NCBI GenBank assembly: GCA_036245525.1
Contig: BTPG01000001.1
Location: forward strand, 181,390,671-181,454,670
Length of the DNA: 64,000 nucleotides
Source of the DNA: Semisulcospira habei
Lineage: Eukaryota; Mollusca; Gastropoda; Semisulcospiridae
Direction of reading: 5' to 3'
The position numbers were made by a program, and so were the translations under genes. The notes below the pieces were generated by a model. That model did no database searches. It was given only the letters and a program-made list of their open reading frames with translations, and was not told where the DNA came from. Shown here in pieces: positions 23,801-35,100 of this stretch. Positions within the stretch are counted from its first letter, which is position 1; each line of letters begins with the position of its first letter.

Positions 23801-26800
23801 GGGTACATAATTTGTATCTATATCTGGAGTGGGTACATAATTTGTATCAATATCTGGAGTGGGTACATAATTGTATCTATATCTGGAGTGGGTACATAAT
23901 TGTATCTATATCTGGAGTGGGTACATAATTGTATCTAGTTTTTTCATTGCAAGACTTTGAGACTTGCCTGCCTATGACAAGGCATAGTCTCACAAAATGA
24001 GATGGGTCGGGTCGCTGACAAGTTTCACAACTTTCAGTTCCATCGCACACAAGGACAGGTCATCCAGTAAGTACTGACCAAGCCCCACAACCTTCACAAG
24101 GACAGGTCATCCAGTAAGTACTGACCGAACCCCACAACCTTCACAAGGACAGGTCATCCAGTAAGTACTGACCAAACCCCACAACCTTCACAAGGACAGG
24201 TCATCCAGTAAGTACTGACCGAACCTCACAACCTTCACAAGGACAGGTCATCCAGTAAGTACTGACTGAACCCCACAACCTTCACAAGGACGGGTCATCC
24301 AGGGAGTACTGACCGAACCCCACAATCTTCACAAGGCCCACGGAGTACTGACAAGGCCCACAATCTTCATGGCCACCCTACAGGCAGTTTTACCATGTGC
24401 TAAACTTTATGTTGTGTTTCCCTGTTCTAAAAGCCAGTCTGCCTGTGCGCAGGTACTGGGAATGGGCGAGCCGTGGCGCGGAGGAGATGTGGCAAATGGG
24501 GCAGGGGGTGGCTACAAGATCAATCTCCTGAAGAAGGAGCTGGAGAACTATAAACACAGTGACAACTTGCTCATCATCTTCACAGACAGGTGACAATCCG
24601 TCTATAGCAGTGTAGGTGTTCACTTCAGTTTGGTCACGATGAGATCCCTGTGTTACAATCCGTCTATAGCAGTGTAGGTGTTCACTTCAGTTTGGTCACG
24701 ATGGGATCCCTGTGTTACAATCTGTCTATAGCAGTGTAGGTGTTCACTTCAGTTTGGTCACGATGGGATCCCAGTGTTACAATCCGTCTATAGCAGTGTA
24801 GGTGTTCACTTCAGTTTGGTCACGATGGGATCCCAGTGTTACAATCCGTCTATAGCAGTGTAGGTGTTCACTTCAGTTTGGTCACGATGGGATCCTAGTG
24901 TTACAATCCGTCTATAGCATTGTAGGTGTTCACTTCAGTTTGGTCACGATGGGATCCCTGTGTTACAATCCGTCTATAGCAGTGTAGGTGTTCACTTCAG
25001 TTTGGTCACGATGGGATCCCAGTGTTACAATCCGTCTATAGCAGTGTAGGTGTTCACTTCAGTTTGGTCACGATGGGATCCCTGTGTTACAATCCGTCTA
25101 TAGCAGTGTAGGTGTTCACTTCAGTTTGGTCATGATGGGATCCCTGTGTTACAATCCGTCTATAGCAGTGTAGGTGTTCACTTCAGTTTGGTCACGATGG
25201 GATCCCTGTGTTACAATCCGTCTATAGCAGTGTAGGTGTTCACTTCAGTTTGGTCACGATGGGATCCCAGTGTTACAATCCGTCTATAGCAGTGTAGGTG
25301 TTCACTTCAGTTTGCAGGCATGGGAATTGTCCGCCTAAAGGCAAATTTCCACCGAAATGATTTGCTCAGCCGCCGAAAAAAAAAAAAAAAGTTGTCCGCC
25401 GAAAAAAAAAAAAATTGGGGTGCAAAAAGTAACTGAGCACCGGTCATTATACACTGCGAGGCCGCATTGGTTCAAGTGATATGCCGCCCGCTAGAGTTAC
25501 GCGTCCTCGCGCTGGGACCATATGGCGTTGAGGCGCGTCCCCTGGGTGGTGGATAGGGGGTCCCTCGTGAGAGGGGTGCACCGAATGAAATAAGGTGCCT
25601 GAACCAACATGGTCTAAGGGAAGGTGACCCCGACAGAAAACCCCTGGTCCTCCAAGTAAGGGGGTTGGGCGTGGGGGTAGCTTCCCCATCCTGCAAAAAA
25701 GGAAATAGCTACAAAAACGCCGACGAAAAGACTAACAGTAATTCCTTTCCTGGAGGAGGAAGGTTCTTCTACCAGAAGACTTATGACGTCCTGTGGTGAA
25801 AGCCGGAAGTCTTCGGAAGCCACAGGACCGAGCCGCCTCTCTCTATCCAGGGATACAACCATGGGCACATGGAACGTCAAGACCATGTACCAGAGCGGCA
25901 AGGCCGCCCAGATAGCAGCGGAAATGCAAAAGTACAACCTTTCCCTGCTAGGTATCAGTGAAGCCAGATGGACGCAGTCTGGCCAGAAAAGGCTGTTAAG
26001 TGGGGAGATGATTCTGTATTCAGGTCATGAAGAAGAGAATGCCCCCCATACAGAAGGCATAGCATTCATGCTGTCACCAGTGGCACAGAGAGCGCTGATG
26101 GGCTGGGAACCTCTTGGGCCAAGAATCATCACAGCAGCCTTTAGAACCAAGAAAAAGCTCAAGCTGAACGTCATCCAGTGTTATGCGCCCACTAATGACA
26201 GGGACGAGGAAGAGAAACAAGAGTTCTACGACCGACTCCAGAGTGCCTTGGACAAATGTGCGGAGCGAGACATCACCATCGTCATGGGCGATTTTAATGC
26301 CAAAATAGGGGAGGACAACACCGGATACGAAGAGGTGATGGGGAGACAGGGACTAGGCCCGGAGATGAGTGAGAACGGGGAGAGGTTTGTAGACTTTTGT
26401 GCTCTAAACCAACTTGTCATTGGAGGCAGCATCTTCCCACACAGAAGGATACACAAAGCAACTTGGGTCTCACCTGACCATACAACAGAGAACCAAATAG
26501 ACCATATCTGCATTAGCAAGAAATTTAGAAGATCCCTTCAAGATGTTCGAGTGAGGAGGGGAGCAGATGTCGCCTCCGACCACCATCTGCTTACCTTAAG
26601 AATGAAGCTCAAGCTAAAGAAAAGCCGCACAGAGACAACAAGAAGACAGCGCTATAATGTAGGCCTGAGAGAAACTGGAATTAGAGAAGAGTTCAAACTG
26701 GTGCTGTCCAACCGGTTTCAAGCGCTACAGGAGCTAGTAAATGAAGAGGAGGCAGCCACCACAGAGCAGCAGTGGAAGGCAGTTAGAGAGGCGCTGAACT

Positions 26801-29100
26801 CAACCTGCAAAGACACTGTAGGGTTCAGGAAACACCATCACAAGGACTGGCTGTCGGCACAGACCTTGAAGAAGATAGAAGTGAGGAAGCAGAAGAAAGC
26901 AGTTGTCAACAACAGTCGCACAAGAGCAGCCAAAGTAAGGGCACAGGGGGAATACACAGAAGCCAACCGCGAGGTGAAGAGGAGTATCAGGGCAGACAAG
27001 AGGGCCTACACAGACAGCCTGGCAGCAGAGGCAGAAAAGGCAGCAGGCAGCGGCAATATGAAACAGCTCTACGACATTACCAGAAGATTGTCAGGCAAGT
27101 ATGGCCATACAGAAAGACCAGTAAAAGACAAAGAAAGCAAGCCTATTGCAGACGGAGCAGACCAACTCGACAGATGGGCCGAGTATTTTGAAGAGTTACT
27201 GAACAGACCTAGCCCACACGACCCCCCAGACATCCAGCCGGCAGAGACCGACCTACCCATCAGCTGTGACAGACCCAGCCGGGAAGAGATCAGAAGAGCA
27301 GTGGCATTTTTGAAGAATGGCAAAGCAGCAGGCCCAGATGGCATCCCAGCGGAGTCTCTGAAAGCAGACCTAGAGACAACAGTGGAGATGCTGTACCCAC
27401 TCTTTGGAAAGATCTGGGTAGAGGAGGTGATGCCGGCTGACTGGAAGGAGGGGTACCTAATCAAGCTTCCCAAGAAAGGCGACCTCAGCAAGTGTTCCAA
27501 CTACAGAGGAATCACCTTGCTGTCAGTACCAGGAAAGGTCTTCAACAGGATCATCCTGGAGAGAATGAAGAGCTCCGTTGACCCCCAGCTGAGAGACCAG
27601 CAAGCAGGATTCAGGAAGAACCGATCATGTACAGACCAGATCGCCACTCTCCGCATCATCGTGGAACAGTCTCTGGAGTGGAGCTCCCCACTGTACGTCA
27701 ACTTTGTGGATTATGAGAAAGCATTTGACAGTGTGGACCGAGAGACTCTGTGGAAACTCCTACGACACTACGGTGTACCCACAAAGCTCGTCCGCCTGAT
27801 CAAGAGCAGCTACGATGGCATGACATGTCGCGTGATCCACGAAGGGCAGTTCACCAGGGAGCTCCAGGTCAGAACTGGTGTCAGGCAGGGGTGTCTGCTG
27901 TCTCCGTTCCTCTTCCTACTGGCCATAGACTGGGTCATGAAGATGACCACAGAGCACAGACGAAGTGGAATACAGTGGACACTGTGGACACAGCTTGACG
28001 ACCTCGATTTTGCAGACGACTTGGCATTACTGTCCCACACTCATCAACAAATGCAGGACAAGACCACGAGGCTTGCTGACATCTCGTCCCAAGTGGGCCT
28101 CACCATTCACAAACAGAAAACAAAGACAATGAGGCTGAACGCAACCAGGGAGGAACCAGTCTTGCTTGCTGGCACCCCCGTTGGAGGAGGTGGAGTCCTT
28201 CACCTATCTCGGGAGCATCATAGACAAAAAAGGCGGCACTGATGCAGATGTCAGAGCACGAATCGGTAAAGCCAGAGCAGCCTTTCTCCAGTTGAAAAAA
28301 GTGTGGAGTTCCAGAGAGCTGTCACAACACACCAAAGTCCGGATTTTCAACTCCAATGTAAAAGCAGTTCTCCTATATGGAGCAGAGACTTGGAGATTGA
28401 CAAAAACCACAGTCAACAGAGTACAGACCTTCATGAACAGTTGCCTTAGAAGAATTTTGAAAATCCACTGGCCAGAGAAGATCAGCAACGTCAGACTCTG
28501 GGAGAGAACAGAGCAGATAACAGCAGAGAATGAAATTGGGCGAAGAAGATGGGGATGGATCGGTCACAGTCTGAGAAAGCCAGCTTCCAGTATCACTAGG
28601 CAGGCATTGTCATGGAATCCCCAGGGAAAGAGGAAAAGAGGTAGGCCGAGAAACTCCTGGCGTCGAGACCTCCAAGCAGACATCAAGAGACTGGGAACCA
28701 CCTGGAGTAGAATCGAAGGAGAAGCACAGGACAGGAGTTGCTGGAGGTCTCTCGTCGACGGCCTATACCCGGGTAGGGGTGACAGGCGTAAGTAAGTAAG
28801 TAAGAGTTACGCGTCACCTATTGTGGCTTCAAAGCAGTCGTTACGTTACCGTGCAAGCGGGCAATACAACACTGAACGCACCGTTTTCATGCTCGGCTTA
28901 CCGTCTCGCGCACTGTACGTGTGGGGAAAATGGTGGCATCACGAGTTATTGAAAATGGCGGTGAGAAAGGATATCATTCAAGACAGAGTGCTGTTTAGTG
29001 TGCACCTGATCATGATCCGGTAAGCAACCCTCCCCCCCCCCCCCCCCCCCCCCCCCACCCGTCGTTTGATTTTTTGGTCGCTGAAATGAAGGACCACGCT

Positions 29101-29131
<31 letters not shown>

Positions 29132-32100
29132 TGTCGTTTGATTTTTTGGACGCTGGAATGAAGGACCACGCTAGAAATTTCAGACTTTTTTCACTTTTCT
29201 AATTCCCATGCCTGGTTTGGTCACGATGGGATCCCTGTGTTACAATCTGTCTATAGCAGTGTAGGTGTTCACTTCAGTTTGGTCACGATGGGATCCCAGT
29301 GTTACAATCCGTCTATAGCAGTGTAGGTGTTCACTTCAGTTTGGTCACGATGGGATCCCTGTGTTACAATCCGTCTATAGCAGTGTAGGTGTTCACTTCA
29401 GTTTGGTCACGATGGGATCCCTGTGTTACAATCTGTCTATAGCAGTGTAGGTGTTCACTTCAGTTTGGTCACGATGAGATCCCTGTGTTACAATCCGTCT
29501 ATAGCAGTGTAGGTGTTCACTTCAGTTTGGTCACGATGGGATCCCAGTGTAACAATCCGTCTATATCAGTGTAGGTGTTCACTTCAGTTTGGTCACGATG
29601 AGATCCCTGTGTTACAATCCATCTATAGCAGTGTAGGTGTTCACTTCAGTTTGGTCACGATGGGATCCCTGTGTTCGGAAAGACCTGTACACGCTACACC
29701 CTATCCATCAAAGTTCTATTCAATATCGTGCCAATATTGGTCTACACTACTCAAACCAAGGGGAATCACAGCGCTGGTCTGGTTTACTGTGGACCATGTT
29801 CATCTATTGCAGCCAGCTTCACCCCTTCAGTGCAATTGTTATCACTTGTAATCCACCATAATGTGTCCATATAATGCGGCAGATTACACAGATTTTGCAC
29901 AGATTGTTGAGCTAAGGGCATGCCCACCCCTTATTTCTATCGCTAACCCCCCAAAAAACTCATCATTATCTTTCCATTTACTTTTTGTTTCATTTTTTTC
30001 AAATAAGGTATCGCATTTTCCAAATTGACTTGAGTAGCAGGGTGCATAATTATGCTTAATTATCATGGTGCAGAGAGTTAATTGTAATTTTAAGTTCCGA
30101 CATGTTTGTGACTGTCATTACATAATGTATGGGTGGGACTTTCCTGGATACAGTTGGATTTTTTCCCACTTAAAATGTGCCCCAAGACCCTCGTTTCAGG
30201 ATTCAACTTTTTTTTTTTGTCCCACCCATGATAATGGTTACAGCTGTTCTCTATATGCATATATATTTCTTTCTTTTTTGGGAATTTCTGTGATGTGATG
30301 GGTTACAGTTGTGATATATTTATTTCAGTTATGTTTATTGGTTTATTTCAGTTATGATTTGTTCACAGATGGCGTTTCTATCTTTCTTGGCAATTTCTAT
30401 ATGATGGGATGGGTTACAGCTGTGATTTGTTAACTCTTTAACTCCCAGAACTAAATTCTATCGAATGGAAGTCATTTAGTTCTGGGAGTTTAAGAGTTAA
30501 CAAATCACAGCTTTAATTGTGTTTATAGGTTTATTTCTGTTATGATGTTGTGTTCACAGATGGTGTTTCTATCCCTCTCTTTTCAATTTCTGTATGATGT
30601 GATGGGTTACAGCTGTGATTTGTTTATTTCAGTTATTAAGTTAGTTATGTTCATAGGTTTATTTCAGTTATGATGTGTTATTTCTATCTTTCTTGGCAAT
30701 TTATATATGATGTGATGGGTTACAGTTGTGATGTATTTATTTCAGTTATGATGTCGTGTTCACGGATGGTGTAGACACTATACTTGAGCGTTTTGCAAAG
30801 GTGGATGCCAGAGTGGTCTTTTCTGCTGAGGGGTTCTGCTGGCCGGATGCCTCCTTAAAGGTCAGACAATGTCAGAAAAATAACTATTAGCACTGAAGTG
30901 ACACTGTAGGTTGTCTGTATATTTTCCACAGCAGAGTTTCCTGTGACTGTATCTAATCTTTAATAATATCACAAGCATGGATAGTGACACTCGTTATTCA
31001 ATTCAGTTAAAAAACTGTATTTATCCCTTCAAGGGCAATTACAGTTTTGTGGATGGGGGAACAGTACAAATACAAGGGCAATTACAGTTTTGTGGAGGGG
31101 GGAACAGTACAAATACAAGGGCAATTACAGTTTTGTGGATGGGGGAACAGTACAAATACAAGGGCAATTACAGTTTTGTGGATGGGGGAACAGTACAAAT
31201 ACAAGGGCAATTACAGTTTTGTGGATGGGGGAACAGTACAAATACAAGGGCAATTACAGTTTTGTGGACGGGGGAACAGTACAAATACAAGGGCAATTAC
31301 AGTTTTGTGGACGGGGGAACAGTACAAATACAAGGGCAATTACAGTTTTGTGGATGGGGGAACAGTACAAATACAAGGGCAATTACAGTTTTGTGGATGG
31401 GGGAACAGTACAAATACAAGGGCAATTACAGTTTTGTGGATGGGGGAACAGTACAAATACAAGGGCAATTACAGTTTTGTGGATGGGGGAACAGTACAAA
31501 TACAAGGGCAATTACAGTTTTGTGGATGGGGGAACAGTACAAATACAAGGGCAATTACAGTTTTGTGGACGGGGGAACAGTACAAATACAAGGGCAATTA
31601 CAGTTTTGTGGATGGGGGAACAGTACAAATACAAGGGCAATTACAGTTTTGTGGACAGGGGAACAGTACAAATAAAAATCATTGAGTAAACATTAATTAA
31701 TATCAAGACATTCTAATATCACATTTGTATATGAGACTGTCTCAAAAGGTGGTTGGTCACTACCCTCATCCTCTTTATTTGCTAAAAACATTTATCAGAA
31801 ATAAAGTTATCAATTTATGGTTGTACCAGTGTCAAGAGAAATGATTGAAGAGATACATAAGATAAAACCAAATCTATACTAGTGACCGTTTACAAGGTAT
31901 GAAATAAAAATATAGTTTTGGGGGCTTTTTATCATGTTTGAAAAGGGGACACTGGTGTGTGCGGTACGGACGAGTACTTCTGTGATCTGTAATAATGCAA
32001 TAAGTTCGTGGTTTGTGATGTTAATTTGTTGTTGTATACCTAAATTACTTGTGTCTCAAGTAAAATTGCGTGCATTTCACAAATTCAAAGAAAAATCGTC

Positions 32101-35100
32101 TTCTCAAAATTACGTGGTCGATCAGGACATGCTTTGTTGGAGAGCAGCCTGAATAAGACGAGCTTGTGAAAAAAAGGCCAAAGAAATGATTATTAACAAA
32201 CATCACCAGGCAATCGCACACCATCGCTGTATTCAGACATTCGGGCTGTGCGAGGTTAGACTTTAATCCTGTAGCAGTTACAGCGTTTTGAAATGAACCA
32301 CGCCCATTTTTGTCGATTTGTCACGATCGATCATTTGAGGCTACCTCCCACGAGGCAGCGGACTCCAGCTTCCGAGTTGACTAATATGCAAATTGGAAGA
32401 TCTCGCGAGAACGTGACGTGATTGTTTCTGAGCAAGATGGCGACACCCAGGAGAGAAGGTTGGTTTTCGAATTTTGTCTGTACTGTTTATGATGTCACGG
32501 TCGACTCAAGAGTCACAATCGACATTGAATTTTGTCAGTTTCACAGCATAGTTATGAAATGCTAATAAATGTACTAGTATTATCGCCATTCACTTGCAAA
32601 ATATGATTCTTTTACATATTACAAAGCGCCCACTTTATTCTTGTTCGCACGTGGTTGCCCATTTCCTCATGCGAGGACCAAAACAAGTTTTGAGTCTTTG
32701 TGGTCCAGATAAAACATGGTACTTAATTTTTTGCGCTTAGGCGTACTTCATTCAATTGCTTTTGCAAATTGCGTTTGTAAGAATGGCTTAAAATGTTGTG
32801 GTTGCTTTCACACCCACCCTTTGTGCTGTCGACCGTGACTTTCGGCTCGAAAGATCAAGTGCTCATAGTTTTTCCGTCCTTTGTCTTTGTCACAGACGAC
32901 TCATGCGTTCCCATTTCTCCTGTTGATGGTGCCGACTGTGACTAAGTACTATTACACAGTTTATTTGGGTTTCAATACCTCATCCCAGAAACATGAGCAA
33001 TATTTTATTTGTTATTTTTGCCTAAGTTCTGAGTGATACCTAGTCGATTGTGACATATTTCATAAGGACTAAGTGAGGCTGATAAACATTATAAACAAAC
33101 TCCTAGTTTATAAAATGAAAGTAGCATTGTACTAAAACCTGAGGATGAATTTGATATGTTCTTACTCTGTTACTGTGTTAGTAATGGTGTGTCGACTGTG
33201 ATATTTTCTTAAGCAGACATGTGACCTTAGCTTTTTTTTCACAACTGACAGAAATACTAGGTTGCTATGATATAAGTTTGAGGCATTCTTTTTTTTAGAC
33301 TTTTGTAATATTTTATTTTTCATTTTGTACTTGTACTAAGTTGTAGGTCTGTGGGTCCTCCTGAGGCCTCATCTTGGAACAAAGTCCCTGAATAAAAGCA
33401 ATGCTGAAAGATGCAAAGCTTACAGAGACTCGCTGAAATCTGATCCTGTGAGGTATGCTGAACAGTGCTTGAAGGATTTGGACAGAAATCACAGAAACCG
33501 TCAACGACCCAAAACTTACTAGGAGTTGCAGCGATGTCGAGAACAAGACAGACTGCGTCAAAAACAGCGCAGGTTTGTTTTGTTTTACTTGCGATGTAAA
33601 AAACTACACTGCATTTTGTTTAAAAAAAGCAACAACCATTAGTATCCTGTGTACATTTTTGTATTGAAGTAAGCTGATCCAATCTTCTGGACCAGTTCCA
33701 ACGCACACTGCAAAATGTATTTTCATTACTGTTTTACAGAGAAAGGATTAAGGCTGGGCAGAGGGCTGAGTGTATTGCAGCTGTGAACCAGCAGTCACCC
33801 AACAGTCGGCCACCAGCAGAGAAAAGGACCACCCGTGCAAAACAACACTTTGAGGATGCTGCAGTGGCTGCACAACGATTGCTGTGGGCAGCGCAGAAGA
33901 GAAAAGAACGGGAGCAATGGAATTCCCAGCAAAAACGACGGCACCGTGAGAAGGCCCTTGCATGGTGCCACAAGAACAAGAGCAGATCAACTGTTGCGGA
34001 ACTTGGTAAGATCTCATGTTAATTCTTTTCTGAGCTCCAGCACACATGGTGTCAGGATCTTTCCCTTTCTTTTTATTAAAATGTTATTGAAGTCTACTAC
34101 CTTACCAATATCGTGCTGTGATTTTAAATCACAAGTTGCCATCCTGACCAAAGTCGGCAAGTATGATTGTTGTAACTGTATGTGTATTGTTTGTACTGTC
34201 TGACTTAGCATTGGATCTCATTTGTTTCAGCTCAACCACTAACTCCACCACCTGCAGACGAGCCAGCACCCACTAGTGACCTTCAACAGACTCCGACTTC
34301 GTGTGGTGAAGCTGGGGACAAGAAAGCCATAAACAGGGCTAAGAAGGCTGTCTGCAAGATGCCGACACGTTTGTTTGGGCGCATTTTTTCTGTCATCACA
34401 TGCTTTGCCAAGAAATCGCCCTGCAAGCGTAAAGCCATTAGTGACGTTCTAGAGTCACCTTCTGCCAAACTGGTAAAAGAGGTTTCTGTCAGGAACTGGA
34501 CAAACGCAAGCATAAACCTAGCAAGAAGTGCCTGGCTGCCAGGAAACTGCTGCTTGATACAGTACATGTACAAGAAACAGGATGGTCACTGGAAAAATAC
34601 GCAAAAAATATGTCTGCAGCAGCCGCTGCTGTTCATAGTTACCTCGAAGATCTGGCTGTAGATCTGCCTGGAAAAAGGTCAGTGGACAAAAGAACAGTGA
34701 AACAGAAACAAATTCTTCCCAAACGAGTGAAAAGGCTTCACAGAGACTTTTGTTGAACACATCCCGAGCTGAAGGTTTCACGCGCGACCTTTTACAGGCA
34801 GATACCGCCCCATATCCTCACCGCTGGCAATCAATCTCACCGACAGTGTCTATGTGAAATCTGCACAAGTGTCAACAAGAAGCTGGGCGTTCTAAATAAA
34901 TGCCTGGAAGCCAAGATTGATCGATGCGACAACCTTTCAGAAGCCAGCCTGTGTTCACCCCCAACGCTGGACTGCATAAATCGATTGTGTGACGCATGTG
35001 GTGTGCAAAATGTGCAAAGCCATTTGTATGCCAAACTGACCGTAGGACCAGAGACAGTGAAATGGACAGCATGGGAGATGGCACAAAAGGCAAAATCTAC

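Larger units (their letters stand above)
25315..29214. mobile_element. DNA transposon (MITE) with CAGGCATGGGAATT ends, split by an RTE
   Basis: Left end CAGGCATGGGAATTGTCCG, right end CTAATTCCCATGCCTG. The ends are exact 14-bp inverted repeats. Flanking GTTTG (25310-25314 and 29215-29219) restores the 62-bp unit, so this is the target duplication. Without the RTE the element is about 0.6 kb, non-coding and contains long C runs. A second copy is at 40675-41078. Confidence 0.88.

Noticed and set aside
23223..23899. Open frames with [10 protein letters not shown] repeats on both strands
   Set aside because: By-product of a 30-bp tandem repeat whose period is a multiple of three.
24038..24370. 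GTAAGTACT in the 47-bp units as decoy donors for PLOD
   Set aside because: The units contain no PLOD exon sequence and lie upstream of an acceptor, so there is no junction duplication like that at exon 7.
28373..28567. Frame repeated three times in the window ([16 protein letters not shown] type)
   Set aside because: It recurs only because it is antisense to the RTE 3' end, present three times.
30977..31689. 232-residue frame of [18 protein letters not shown] repeats
   Set aside because: Three frames are open at once over a 43-bp repeat; no start context, splice signals or non-repeat coding part.
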